A stretch of 64,000 nt of DNA, taken from assembly GCF_003473485.1 (NCBI RefSeq), contig NC_053046.1, positions 16,564,001 through 16,628,000 of the forward strand, written 5' to 3'. Positions 10,680-22,958 of the stretch are shown one piece after another. Both the position numbers and the translations under genes were made by a program. A model generated the notes under the pieces. The model ran no database searches. It was given only the letters and a program-made list of their open reading frames with translations, and was not told where the DNA came from. How positions within the stretch are numbered: position 1 is the first letter of the stretch; the number at the start of each line of letters is the position of its first letter. The DNA is from Medicago truncatula (Eukaryota; Streptophyta; Magnoliopsida; Fabales; Fabaceae).

Positions 10680-12245
10680 TCAGACCTGCGTCATGATTGA
10701 TCAACCGTAGAAACAATGCAGACAGCTGCTAGGATGTGTGTCCCTCATCAGCAACAGTTCCATGCAAATTGAGCTGAGATGATAAGCAAACGAGAAGGAA
10801 CTTTAGAGCCTTCTTCCGATAGAAAGCATCCATGCCGCAATTTCTGTGCACTATAGCCTCTACAGCCAGATTTATGCACCGCCAAGAATGGGGGACAGGC
10901 TAAAATGTTAAAATTAGGCAAAAAGCCCGTGCTCAGGGTTCTCTTCAGTCTTTACACACAAGTGCCAGAGAATCTTTGAGGAATCGTCTGTTTCAGCCAC
11001 CCAACTTTCCAAGAAGCTGAAATGCTTTAGCACCCCCAATGATAGGGAGCTGGTCTTAAGTGAGACCACAAGGCAATAATCACCTCAGACATGACATTGG
11101 CCATACTAGGCTCTAGGAAGTCGGGATTTAAATTATCTACCAAAGCCTCTAGTGTTAATAAACCAAGACTTACTAGTCCATCACTTCCCTTAAGGCATAA
11201 TACCAGAGGCTTCATAAGACGAGACAGTTATGGTAACAGAGAGCTCAAACGGGCAAGGAAAGGTCATGCATAGGTCTAATAGAAGATCTCTCATACCCGA
11301 AAATCATACCATATAGATACACAATCCCATTGATTTAGAGTTCTTAGCCTCCATGTCTCAAGGATATCCTTCAGATCAGCATAAAGGTTTCCATGCACGC
11401 CAACTGCTGAATTCCCAGAGAGTTTATTTCCATTGGAACTGTCTATTAGGACCCAAGCCGACTCTTGAACTTCAACTAATTGTTGCAATTGCTGCAGATG
11501 GGGAACCCTGAAATGAACAGGCATTTCTGGCAGCTGCCATTCATTGTTCCAGAGCAAGATCCCTTTACCCACCCTGAACTCAGCATCCCCCACGCCACTT
11601 ATATTGTTTTCATGAAGAGCAAAGTATGCTTAAATCAAATGTAGTTTAGGAGTTTCTTCAGCTTGATCTTTAGGAATAACATGCTCATTATCTCCAATCA
11701 GGCAATTTCCATAGACTATCGAGCAGAATTTCATTCTTCTCAAAACTCTTGCCATAAGCCGACACATTATCAATGTAACATGATCACCTGGGCAAAAAAA
11801 TTTAAAATATAATAGAAAGGGTCATGTTAAGAAAACACTGAACATAAGTATGTTTACCTTGAGTGTGCTAATACTATTAAGAATTGAGTTTGCTGATACT
11901 ATTAAGAAACTGAGTATGCTTAACTGCAAGGGTATCAAATGTTAGCGGAGCATCCTCAACTCTTCCAGATGCATCATTAACCTTGTGCTGCATTACCGAT
12001 GTTTCAAGAAGAGAGCTTGACACATAGGTTTATGATCAACTAATATTGTCAAGAGAAGATGATCAAGGCCTTCTTTGAGCCAGAGGACATCACTCAAAGC
12101 TTCCCAGTCTCGAGCTTGGATGACGAATTGAGGCCTGGTGAAAAGAGTTTTTCCAAGAGATTCATTCTAATTTTAGGATCTCTAGCTCATAAGCCAACCA
12201 TAAACGTCCATCCTTTCTACCTTCTGGAAAACCTCTCGAGGCAAG
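10680..12245 (-). pseudogene. Scrambled TRRAP/Tra1 pseudogene
   Basis: Read on the minus strand, three blocks resemble the plant TRRAP/Tra1 protein, the large HEAT-FAT-PI3K-like scaffold of SAGA and NuA4 histone acetyltransferase complexes. Block A (12245-11930) includes DPKIRMNLLEKLF, DWEALSDVLWLKEGLDH and VNDASGRVEDAPLTFDTLA. Block B (11790-11290) includes EKNEILLDSLWKLPDW, VIPKDQAEETPKLHLIQAYF, QESAWVLIDSSNGNKLSG and LYADLKDILETWRLRT, from the FAT region. Block C (11260-10680) includes RLMKPLVLCLKGSDGLVSLG, NPDFLEPSMANVMSEVI, LWSHLRPAPY and MDAFYRKKALKFLLVCLSSQ, from the HEAT region. Numerous stops and frameshifts break every block. From memory of the family, C belongs before A and B in the normal protein, so the order is rearranged. 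It is certainly non-functional as a full TRRAP. Confidence 0.85.
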
Positions 12246-13591
12246 TATAAAAGGGTATTTGGAAGCCAATAAAATATGATCAATCACAATATAATCCAGA
12301 TGCTTTACTTATTTGAATCAGTTAGTTTCAAAAATCCCAAAATTAAATTATATGAAGCATAAATCTAGGGGTAGTGTGTATTAACTATAACACAGTTAGT
12401 TTCAAAAAGTATATGAAGCATAAATCTAAGGGTAGAGTGATATTACAAAATTAAATTAAATAAATCTGATAAAAACTAAGGGAAGTGCAGTCCTTCTTTC
12501 AAGAAAACTTTGACATGGTTGTTAAATTAAATAAAATGAGTTTAAGCCTTAGTATTCCAATCTAGTGCTATTAAATTATACATCAAATGATGAGAAAAAT
12601 TACATTACTCCCACTGCAAACATATGCCTCTGGAATAGAACTTGCAAACCCTGAAACAATTCATAAATTTGAATAATTGAATAAGTTACAGAAGACAAAA
12701 AACAAGTAATGAATGGAGAAAGAATGTTCAATTACTAAAATTACAAGTAAATCAATTATACAATTTGTCAAAAACTATGCACATCAATTATACCCCTTCA
12801 AAAAAGTACATCAATCAATTATACAAATAAAAGCTTTTGTGCAGATCTAGAATGAATACCTTTCCTTCTTCTTCTTTCCTATTATCATCATTCATCATCA
12901 CAGCCACCCCCTTTCCTCCATCCACCGGCGGCAACCACCACCCTCTCCCTCCCTCCACTGACGTCCTCCCCCTTCTACTCCACACATCTCCTCACACAAC
13001 TTAACACTCTCTTCTTCACTCTCCACCTCCGACCGCAACAACAACAACATTTGATCCTCTCTGTCGTCGTCGCTTCTGGCAGCATTAACATCTCCTCCTT
13101 CAGAAGGCCGAAACGGCGGCGACAAAGGTCGCGACGACGAGACTGAAGGTCGGAGCAGAAGGGGAGAATGACTTTAGGTGGAGTGAAGCAAAATAGAGTT
13201 AGGGTTATTTTATTGTAAAATCTCACCGGAAAATTGAGAAGTAACCGAACCGGAGATGAATGAATCTGAGAAAAACGGAGTCCGGAGAAGAAGAAAATTG
13301 TTAGGGTTTGATTGAGATCTGAGAGGATTGAAATGGAAGACTGTTACCGTTATAGTTTGCTTGCTTGCTGCACAACAAAGACAAAACTCTCTCACTGATA
13401 ATTTCACTGATTTCGTGTAATTATTTTAGAAGAGGGAAGATCACCGCCGCTTGGACAGCCGAGGAAGGGTTGCAGTGGTAAAGGAGGAAAGAGGGAGAGG
13501 AGTGGAGGAGATGGTGAGAGAAGATGGACAATCATATTGTTGTATCAAAGAAGGCTTATTTTAATCTTTTAATGCCATTGGATTTATTTTA
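12246..13591. other. Intergenic, with a local duplication and a C/T-rich stretch
   Basis: An imperfect direct duplication of about 70 bp lies at 12318-12460; each copy begins CAGTTAGTTTCAAAAA and continues to ATGAAGCATAAATCTA. The stretch 12860-13180 is rich in C and CCTCC/CACC, with open frames on both strands. It looks like a 5' UTR/first-exon composition, but no family is recognisable and both strands have only short open frames. Confidence 0.3.
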
Positions 13592-14405
13592 GGCTTAATT
13601 GCACTTTTGGATCCCTATCTTTTCAAAAGTTGCGGTTATGGACCCCTAACTAATTTAAATATAAAACAGCCCCTATGTTTTGAATTTTTGGCAGTTTTGG
13701 ACCCCCAGTCCTAGGGATGTCAATGGATACCCATGGACACGGATAGTATGATACTCGTGCCCGCTCCGTTGGATAAACATGATACCCATGCCCGCCCTGT
13801 ACCCACATGGGTACCCATTATATGGGTACCCATGGGTATTGAAGTATCCATGGGTATTCGTGGGTACCCATGAATTTTTGAATTTATTTAGTTTTTGGAA
13901 CAAAGAATAACTTTTTTTAATTAACAAAAAATTAAAAATAATGATATTTTAGTAAATTAAAAAAAATAATGATAATATAAATTAAAAAAAATTAAAAATA
14001 GGTTAATAATAAGATATATAAGGATATTTTAGTAATTAAGTTAATTTATTATTGGGTATGGGTACCATCAAATCCGTGTCCGTATTCATATAATAATGGG
14101 TAGTCAAATACCCGTTAATTATACCCATGGATACCCGTTTAGCTACCCGTCCGTACCCGTGATGGATTTTACCCGCGGGTACCCATGGGCATGGGTATTT
14201 TTGCCCCAGTCCATTGTTGACTCGGTCAACGCTGACGTGGCACCCTAAGTGAGGTGCCACGTGTCAATTTTATTTTATTTTTTTGCCTTGGGGGTCCAAA
14301 ACTGCCAAAGAATCAAAACATTGGGGGTTGTTTTGTATTTAAATTAGTTAGGAGTCCATAACCGCAACTTTTGGAAAGATAGGGGTCCAAAAGTGCAATT
14401 AAGCC
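13592..14405. mobile_element. Mutator-like non-autonomous element with long TIRs
   Basis: The terminal inverted repeats of roughly 110 bp begin GGCTTAATTGCACTTTTGG, and the right end is the complement. They include the internal pair GGACCCC/GGGGTCC, and both arms carry TTTGGCAGTTTTGGACCCCC-like sequence. A perfect 9-bp direct repeat, TTTATTTTA, flanks the element (13583-13591 and 14406-14414). Long TIRs with a 9-bp duplication indicate the Mutator superfamily. There is no transposase. A second element (13712-14204) lies inside it. Confidence 0.85.
13712..14204. mobile_element. hAT-like MITE nested in the Mutator-like element
   Basis: The segment is rich in ACCCATGGGTA-type repeats and is flanked by a perfect 8-bp direct repeat, CCCAGTCC (13704-13711 and 14205-14212). 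The left end reads TAGGGATGTCAATGG. The right end, GGGTATTTTTGC, is not a full inverted match, so a few terminal bases may have been lost. An 8-bp duplication fits hAT. Confidence 0.65.
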
Positions 14406-14544
14406 TTTATTTTATTCATCTATGTATTGAACAGGGATAAATGGAGCCAAGTTAAATGGAGGTAAGTTGGACTCCTCCACAGATACGTTGTGACTTGACT
14501 TTTATCTATCTAAAAAAACAAACGTAATCACGAGTACATTTTTT

Positions 14545-14700
14545 TTTTTGTAGATAGACGAAATGGCAAAGTCATTATATACTCTCACACAGAAGTGGAG
14601 GTACCGGGGTTCGAACCCCGATCATGGCATCTGGCCTAACAACAATTGCTGAGTGGATATATGTCATTTTGAACTTGCAAGTAAGTTCGCTGAAACCTTC
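14545..14700 (+). repeat. Possible tRNA-derived SINE fragment
   Basis: The segment contains a B-box-like GGGGTTCGAACCCC at 14609-14622, close to the T-arm consensus of tRNA genes. No clear A box or cloverleaf is present, so it is not a tRNA gene. It may be a degraded short interspersed element. Confidence 0.3.
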
Positions 14701-14782
14701 GGTTGGTAAACCCTTTGTTAACACATTTGTAAGTTGATGCCTATGAGGAATGAAAGGGAGTATAAATTAAACAATGGAAATG

Positions 14783-14941
14783 TTAACGAGTGTCTCCAGA
14801 ACACTTTTTAAGCACTTTAAATAGTAAGTTTTTAATGAAAAATTGTGTATTGAATGTATTGGAAATTGTAATAATTGACTTTTTAAAAGAATAATTATTA
14901 AATTTGTGATGCTTAAAGAGTGCCCCGGAGGCACTCTTTAA
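14783..14941. mobile_element. 159-bp MITE with 31-bp TIRs
   Basis: The left end TTAACGAGTGTCTCCAGAAC is inverted, with several mismatches, at the right end, where GCCCCGGAGGCACTCTTTAA closes the element. The interior is AT-rich. No unambiguous target duplication is visible, so the superfamily is unassigned. Confidence 0.55.
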
Positions 14942-15178
14942 AAAGACCCATTAAACAAATTTCCTGCGAATTAATCTTTCTTGCGGATCCTAAAATCCTA
15001 TGGTATTACCTCACATGGGAACCTAAATCCTTGGCAAAATCTGCAGGAAATGTGTTTCCTGCGGAATTTACACAAAAATCCGCAGGTAAATCCGCAGGAA
15101 AAGCTAAAAGTTCTAGTAATGGCTGGACTTGCTACAAAGAAAGTTGGAGCTGAGTCTGGGCTAGTGCCCAGGGCTGAG

Positions 15179-16372
15179 GTTATCATGCATAAGGAAATCC
15201 TTATGCACCGTGCATAAATCCCAGCCCATTAACCGGTAGCCCAACATAATTGCTTCCTACACCCCCAAAGGAAACCAAACGCGGGACCAAACAAAACAAA
15301 ACAAAACGAACCAAACGCGGAAACAAACTGAATCATCACCGTCGTTCATCATCATCACCACCGGAATCTTCAATCGCATCATCAACACCGTCGTTCATCA
15401 TCATCATCACCGTCATTCACCATCATCATGACCGTACCGAAATCATCATCATCATCATCACCGTCAATCAAAATTGTATATGTTAGTTGGAAATGGTTTC
15501 AGAGTGTTGATTTGGTTCAATGACAGTCACAAATGTCCTTATTATAGTGTGTTTTGTATAAAATTATGTCAAAACCATTTTTCCGTGGAAATGATTTCTG
15601 TGAGTTGTACTCTAAAACCATTAGATGTCCTTAATGGTTTCCAGCAGGTGAAAAAAACTAAGGACGTAGAGTCATTGCCATCATTCAGTTTTGGACTGAC
15701 ACAATTGGAGGAGGAGGAAAGAAATGGTTTCTGTGAGTTGTACTCCAAAACCATTTTGCTGAGGAAATGGTTTTTGTGAGTTGTACTCCAAAACCACCAA
15801 AATCTCCACCGGCGGTGTCTTCTTCTTGAATAGTAAATTCATTTTCCAACAATTCATTTTTTGAGTTTTCACTACAAAGCCACCAAAATCACTAAGCTCA
15901 AATACTGTTTCGATCCATCAAGAATTGAACTGATCAAAGAGAAGGAGGTAGAAAGTTTTTTTGTTCATATCTTAATCCTTAGATCTACGCTTGTTTACTG
16001 TTTGTCTTTGAAAAACAATTTCGAAAATGAGAAGTAGGAAGAAAAGGATTGTTGAATATATAATTTGTTTTTGAAACGGCGGAGTTTTGAGTTCCGACAT
16101 GGTGGTGCCACCACAGACCACCGCGCCGGAAAATCAATTCTCGTCGGAGAAGAAGATATAAGGTGGCGCTGGTCTGAATGTCCTAGAGAGAGAAGTGAGC
16201 AAAGCATTTTTAGTGAGAGGTTTTTTTTGTCAAAATGAAGATATACCTCTTTCCTTTATTCTTTGATTTGGTGTAGTTTGAGAAGCCTAGGATTATTACA
16301 CGTGTACACTAGATCTGATGGTTGTGAAGTGTTTATGCAGGGTGCATAAGGAAATGTCTTATGCATAATAAC
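15179..16372. mobile_element. 1.2-kb TIR element carrying internal direct repeats
   Basis: The left end GTTATCATGCATAAGGAAAT is inverted at the right end (complement GTTATTATGCATAAGACAT), with further similarity to about 40 bp including CCTTATGCAC and TGCATAAA. Inside are ATC-rich microsatellite-like stretches (15335-15465). Three imperfect copies of a unit, each containing TGTGAGTTGTACTC, AAAACCA, lie near 15597, 15732 and 15774. There is no clear target duplication. Sequences like GTGCCCAGG occur on both outer flanks. No transposase is seen. Confidence 0.55.
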
Positions 16373-17015
16373 TTTTGTCGTGCCCAGGCTAGCTAGGGGG
16401 TGGCTCCGCCCCTGACCACATACATATCCATAAATTCAATTAGGGTTTTTTATTTTATTTACAATGGTTTTTACAATTTGATTAACATCACATAATTAAA
16501 AAAATAAATATATCAATCGTACCAAAAAATATATATAAAAACTGATAAGGGATATTAAAACAATCCTAAATTGAATGAACATTTATAAAATAAAATAGCA
16601 ACAAAATCAAATATGGTATAAAAAATACCAATGCTTTTTATGCTAAAAATAAAATAAAAGGTTAGTATTTATTACTCCAACCATACTTTATTATATAAAT
16701 TGTTTTGGATAAAATATTTAATTTTATTATAAATCGTTTTACAATACCAATACATGATTATTTAATTTTATCATACCTTTATTGTTTATTACCATCTTTT
16801 CTTTCCATTCGTTTAATATATTTTTCTCATATTATTAATAAGAGATAATCTTGTAAAATCACTCATAAATTTTTTTATTTTCATTATAAAATTAACTACA
16901 TTTATTAATATGTATGAAAATGTCAAAACGACTTATAATCAAATACGGAGGGAGTAAATGTTCATTTAATCTGAATAAGATAAACTAGTCCACCGAAATT
17001 GAGTCAAAAGAAATG
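16373..17015. other. AT-rich sequence with a probable element end
   Basis: At 16394-16415 the motif GGGGGTGGCTCCGCCCCTG resembles the right end of a legume transposable element family whose complement begins CAGGGGCGGAGCC. The matching left end was not found. The rest is AT-rich with nothing recognisable. Confidence 0.3.
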
Positions 17016-17024
17016 TATTAATAA

Positions 17025-17603
17025 GGCTTAAATGCTCTTTTGGTTCCTTAACTATTTAATTGGTATCGCTTTGGTCCCTTAACTAAAAAAAAGATTGTTT
17101 GAGGATTTTAAGTTTTTTTTTTAGTCTCGTTTTGGTCCTTTCTGTTAGGTTTCCGTTAGGGTTTTAAAAAAAAGTTAACTCCTGGACACGTGTCACATTG
17201 TCATTGACTCTGAGTTTTTTTTTTTACAAAAAAAATTATTATTTTTTTTATAATATATATATTTTTTTTTAAAAACAATCCCAAAGCCAATGACAAAGTG
17301 ACAAGTGTCACCTTGTCATTGGTTCTGGAAATTTTTAAAAATAAAATAAAATATATAATTTAAAAAAAAATTAATTTTTTTAATAAAAAAAATTTGTAAA
17401 AAAAAAAAAAAACTCAGAGCCAATGACAAGGTGACACGTGTCCACATTTAACGTTTTTTTTATTAAAACTAACGGAAACCTAACAGAAGGGACCAAAACA
17501 AGACTAAAAAAAAAACTTAAAATCCTCAAACAATCTTTTTTTTAGTTAAGGGACCAAAGCGATACCAATTAAATAGTTAAGGGACCAAAAGAGCATTTAA
17601 GCC
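17025..17603. mobile_element. Mutator-like MITE with about 200-bp TIRs
   Basis: The left arm starts GGCTTAAATGCTCTTTTGG and the right arm ends with its complement. Similarity extends inward past AACGGAAACCTAACAGA to ACACGTGTC and CAATGAC, so each arm is about 200 bp. A perfect 9-bp duplication, TATTAATAA, flanks it (17016-17024 and 17604-17612). The central part is A/T-rich. The element is almost wholly palindromic and encodes nothing. Confidence 0.9.
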
Positions 17604-20600
17604 TATTAATAATCAATGAGAACCATTTAAGCATAAAATGTATCTAAAATGGACTCAGCAATGATGAAGTACAAACAACCAAATAAACAGAAAATAAGCA
17701 AACTAACAAACCGACTTTAAAATATGGAAAACCCATACAAACAACCGGGTAAGACTAGCAACAACTAAAATCCAAAAAAATATATTGGGTTTTTTGCGCC
17801 TTTAACCACCATAAAAAATGAAGTTAATCCTATCAAACAAGCGATTCAAAAGACAATTCATTGTTGGAAAAGATTGTGAAGTTCTCTCCTGGAAAATGAG
17901 AAAGAAACAAGTCAACCACATTACCTAAAAATAATGACAAATATCCTTGATTAAAAAACGAGAACCACCAAATTTCATTGCATCCGTGCAAATATCAGCC
18001 GGAAGAACATGAGAAATCCCTAACCAATGTAAAACATGAGTCCAAATGCTTCCAAAGAAGTCGTATTTCAAGAACAAATGATTTATAGATTTCTCTTTAC
18101 CATAACCACCAAAACAAAAAGAGCCTGAATAAACAACCCCACAACGAGACAAATTGTCTTTGGTCGGAATCATCTTATGCAAAGTTCTCCATGCAAGAAG
18201 AGTACACTTTAAGAGGCATTAATTTGTTCCAAATTAACTTTGTAAACGAGGCACGATCTTGCTGCTCATTTTAACTCAAAATATGGTAAACTCCTTTAAC
18301 CGAATAGCCGTCATGTGGATCATGTTTCTAAATTCATTTATGTGTCATATTATCCTGCAATAAAAAAATTCTAACAAAGAATTAACACTCCACAACCAGC
18401 TTCTCTTCCCAAGAAAATAGCATCCTCCTCAGGGGCGGATCCAGGGTTGAACTATTAGTGGGAATAATTTTTTTTCGAAGGAAGTAAGACTAAAAAATTT
18501 GGCGAAATAAATTACACAAATAATAATATATGTATCAATCATCAATCACTTTATTTCTTGTGTAGTGATGTTGTTCATATTTTACTGAAATTTAACTTTT
18601 AATTATAATTGAAATAACATCATAAAAATGATAAAATAATTTAAATAAATGTTAAATTCAAAGTAAAAAATCTCAATTCAAAAATAGATCTCCCTTTTAT
18701 ATTTTTTTTTTTATAGATAATGCATAACATAAGTTGCAAAATCTTAATATATATTTATATATCTTAACATATTAAACTCTTAAATAATATATATCTTTTT
18801 GAGCAAGTTTAAATAATATATTAAATACTATATATTAATGTTGCAACATAAATAACAGAGAAAGTTTGTCAAAAAAAAATAAAAATAACATAGAAAACAT
18901 TGTGTTTGTTTTTACAAGTTATGTTGTTTATATTATTCATTGACAAAAATTAAGGAAAAAGGGAAAAGTTAGGAGTTGATTCGCATCAAGCCAACAAGTT
19001 ACCATATGTAAGTCCTCCCCTTATTTTATAATTTATATTTTGGTTAAGAACTTAATATTTCTCACCTAAGTAAATTTTTGGATGTGTTGTGTCTATCACA
19101 ATTACTCCAATATAATGCACTTAGATTGAATATGATAGAATATTGGGAAAATCTATTTGATATGAATCTTCATCTATTATAAATTGTATTGAGCCAACTT
19201 GTTTACAACCTAGTAGGTTGATTAGTTTTCCCAATATTAGGGGGAGAGAATAAGCAGCTGAAAATGTGAACCTGAAGTTCAAATGAATTATTTGAAAGAA
19301 AATATTATTGTCTCATCTTGATCCTCAAAATATAACTTGTTTGCAAAGTTAAACAAATAAAATAAGCAGCTGCTAATGCTCCAATCGAAATAGATGTCCT
19401 TGTCGATTATTGCAAATGAGTCTCAACTGCGCATGAAGCGTGGTAGACCAATCAGTTCCACATATAAAATCCTCAAACAATAAAAGGAGCTAAAAATAAA
19501 GATAACCCAAATAAGGATGTGTAAACTCTAAAAGAGTCATCTGACATATTTGATTTTAAGTTCCAGAAGAACCGACCAGGTACCTGAGATGTATGAAAAA
19601 TAAAGAGATCTCGATAAATTATGTCATGAATGAAATGAGGTGGAACAAAATTTAAAGTCAACGTTGACGATATTTTTGCTTATAACATAGCGCTATATGT
19701 GATGAGTGTTAACGAGGATCATGGATTAAAACATGAAATCAAACTCGCTTTGTAAAGTCGAACTTTTTGGACTTGTGGTCCGCACACTTGAAGATGTGAA
19801 GTTAATTAGATATATAAGATTTTTCGCGCGAAAGAGAATTACATTGATAAATTACATATGTAAAGAGTTTGATATGTTCACCGGAAGTGAGCTGATATAT
19901 GTCGAACGTTTATGTTTAAGAGACATATTTACCTGAAGTTAATTCAAGAACTTTTTCTTGCTTGATTAAGTTTAGTATTACATGAAAGGCTCAATTTATA
20001 TGAAAGATGTGTTGCAATATAGTTGTATGACTCACGTGATAGTGATGAGTATATATGAAACTCTCCGATAAAATTAATTTTCGTGAGATATTGAAGAAAT
20101 GACATCATATGTCCATTCTAAATCTTTGAAAATGAATTTGTTATAATCATTTTAATGATGATGGTATAAATATTATTGAACTCCTGAAGAGATTCTAACA
20201 TCTATTGATTATAGAAATATTTGAAATTAAATATGTTGCATGCACAAAGTTTGTTTGGATTTGCAGATTTATTATTTAATTGAGATTTTGTGCATCAAGA
20301 AACTTATATAACAAATGTATTTGATATGGACACATCTAGTTGACTGTGTACTATAATGATTGTGATGTCACTTGATATTAGTATAGATCATGTCCTCAAG
20401 AAAATGATAAACAACTTGAATTGGTCCTGAAGTACCATATCTTAGTTCAAACGAGGACATCAATGTATTTTGTTAATGATATTTATTGTGGTATTTTGGT
20501 TTGCCAATGTTAGTAAATACAGATATCAGAACAAAGTCAAGCATATATTTTGTATCTTAAAGAAGCAACATAATCAAGGAAGTGAAGAACGCTCTTTTAT

Positions 20601-20908
20601 CAAGGATGATGATTTTACAAGTACAAGAAACTTGTTGATTTCTTAAAGGGGGTCTTGCAACAACTCAATATGAAGAAACTTCTCAAGCACTACTAATTTG
20701 AAGATGACTATGAAGATAAACCAGATATTTCAACAAAGTCGCTGCAAGTAAACTTTTGAGTAACTAGAACAAATATTATTTGACTTTCTTCATCTCATAG
20801 ATGATTGTCTTTATGAGGGGGAGACATAAATGTGTTCTGCACTCTTTTTCCCTTAACCATGGTTTTGTCCCATTGGGTTTTCCTGGTAAGGTTTTTAACG
20901 AGGCAGAT

Positions 20909-22958
20909 TGTAACACCCCGTTTTCCCAATATAAACATTTCTTAAACAATTATCAGAGTAAACAACAATTAACGGGATATCACATTCTTAAAATCTTCAA
21001 AAGATAGATAAATAATAATTTATCTTTCGTCAACCAAATAGCAGCGGAAATAAATTCTAATCATCATAAAGTCTTGGCACGCAGGCCTCATTAAAACATC
21101 TCATAAATATTCAGTCTAATATCATAAATGAACACGTAAAAGAATGAAGCATGCAAATCATGAAAACCCCATCCCGTTACGTATCAGAGCGACCTAGACG
21201 ACTCAGTGAGGAAGGGCCACTCACGACAGCAACTGCAAACTTAAGCACGATCACCTGCAAGTTACTCATACGAAGAGCAACATTTTCAAGCAGAAGGGGT
21301 GAGATTTCATAACACAATAACATTAATCAATGTAATTCGAAATCATAATTAACATCATGATCAGTCTTAAACAACATACCATCTTTAATAAACAATTATC
21401 AAGTAATCACAGCTTCAATCATAATCAATAACATATACATCATTAAACTCGACAAATGCGACAATGCAACTTAGACACTTATATGTATGTGGTACCAATC
21501 GTCATCATAAGTATTAATATACTTTCATCGTGCGGAGGACAAAGCTCCTAAACGTGCAGAGGACAAAGCTCCTATCATGGTGAGGACAAAGCTCAATGAA
21601 TGCTAATGCATGGACTCTAACAACAAAACATTTTAATCAACTTATCACATATACATCCAATAATTTGGAGTTCATCATCAGCTTATTCTTAAACATGCAA
21701 CTTAGTTAAATAACATTTGCAGCATAATCAAATCACAACAGGTTTAATAACAAATCATTCTCAACAATTTCTTGATCATTCAACAATAATTCAAGTAAAG
21801 GCAATCAATCTATATTTCATTTCATAGTCTCTTAACAGTTCATAAAAACTTTACAGTTCACAGTCATTATCTTTAATAGGTCACATTAGTACCTAAAGTT
21901 CGTTTCCTAACCAAACCAAACAGCTCAGGTCTCACAATCCTCAAAAGCACTCAGTTCTGGAAGTGCTCGCGAGGCGAGAGCATCTGCTCGCCATGGCGAG
22001 TACAAGCTAGAATCCCAACTAAGGTTGTTCCAGGTTCAATCTCGTTCTAAATCATTCCCTAATCAATAGTAGGCACCTAAAGGTACTCAAAGGCATCTAA
22101 GGTTCAACTCAAAAGTCAAAAACTCATAAAATGACATGCTCTCTGGTCAAGCTCGCTATGGCGAGTAGGGTTGCTCGCTGTGGCGAGCTACGACTTGTAA
22201 CTCGCGAGGCGAAGGGAAAGGGGCTCGCGTGGCGAGCGATGAACATTCATCACTCGCGAGGCGAGGATCATTGCTCGCTATGGCGAGCGATGAATTTTGG
22301 CTCGGACAGAATGTTGTTTTCACACAATTTTCATCATCTAACACGGTTCTAAGCTTAATTTCACATCCAGAATTCATCCTAAACATATTCTAAGGTTATA
22401 GGACAGTTTCTACATCAATCTAAACAACTTTTACCGTTTGATCATCAATTTTAGGGATTTGACCTAATTTCAAAACTTTTCTAAATCAATCATAACTTTG
22501 TCAATTAGCCATCAGAATTACAACAATCAATATTACTGAATTATTAGTCTCACCCTTACCTTGTATTGAAGAAATCGCAGCTCTCCTAGTGATTCTCTCT
22601 TCTCTTGACTTTTTCCTCCTTTTTCCAAAGTTTGATCGTACGTGCAATTGTTTTCTAAAAACTAGGTCTATCTCTTATATACTTCTTCCTAATATCTTAT
22701 CTTATCTCACTTTCTCCCCCAAAACTATTTAAAATCTCAAAACAGCCCTCAACTAAATATTTTTATTTTCTTTTCAAATCTTATTTTATTTAACAATAAA
22801 ATAAGTCTCATAATCTTATCAAATCACCAAAACACATCAAATCTTTCAAATCAACTTAAATCATCTTAAATCAACAGAACTCACACATATATTATAAAAA
22901 TATAATATAATTGCCTAAACTCGATTAAATAAATAATTAAACGAAAGTGGGCGTTACA
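20909..22958. mobile_element. Solo LTR (2050 bp) inside the copia relic
   Basis: The segment starts TGTAACACCCCG and ends GGGCGTTACA, with a perfect 5-bp target duplication CAGAT (20904-20908 and 22959-22963). It has no coding domains, so it is a solo LTR left by recombination between the two LTRs of a retrotransposon, probably Ty3/gypsy. Three copies of a unit containing GAGGACAAAGCTC lie at about 21535-21595. Two clusters of CTCGC-GCGAG hairpin motifs lie at 21965-22002 and 22150-22291. Confidence 0.9.
21965..22291. repeat. Clusters of CTCGC...GCGAG palindromes
   Basis: Inside the solo LTR, short imperfect palindromes such as CTCGCGAGGCGAG, CTCGCCATGGCGAG, CTCGCTATGGCGAG and CTCGCTGTGGCGAG occur at least seven times, two near 21967-22000 and the rest in 22150-22291. 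The surrounding sequence is AT-rich, so the clusters stand out. Each could form a small stem with a 3-4-base loop. Confidence 0.8.

Noticed and set aside
12852..13230. First exon of a gene in the C/T-rich stretch
   Set aside because: Several short frames on both strands; none continues through plausible splice sites.
14600..14630. tRNA T-arm (GGGGTTCGAACCCC)
   Set aside because: Only the T-arm-like palindrome is present, with no D-arm or cloverleaf.
15335..15465. CRISPR-like or structured repeat array
   Set aside because: It is an ATC/CAT microsatellite without spacers; a plant nuclear context also argues against CRISPR.
21530..21595. Independent tandem repeat locus
   Set aside because: The three GAGGACAAAGCTC units are part of the delimited solo LTR.
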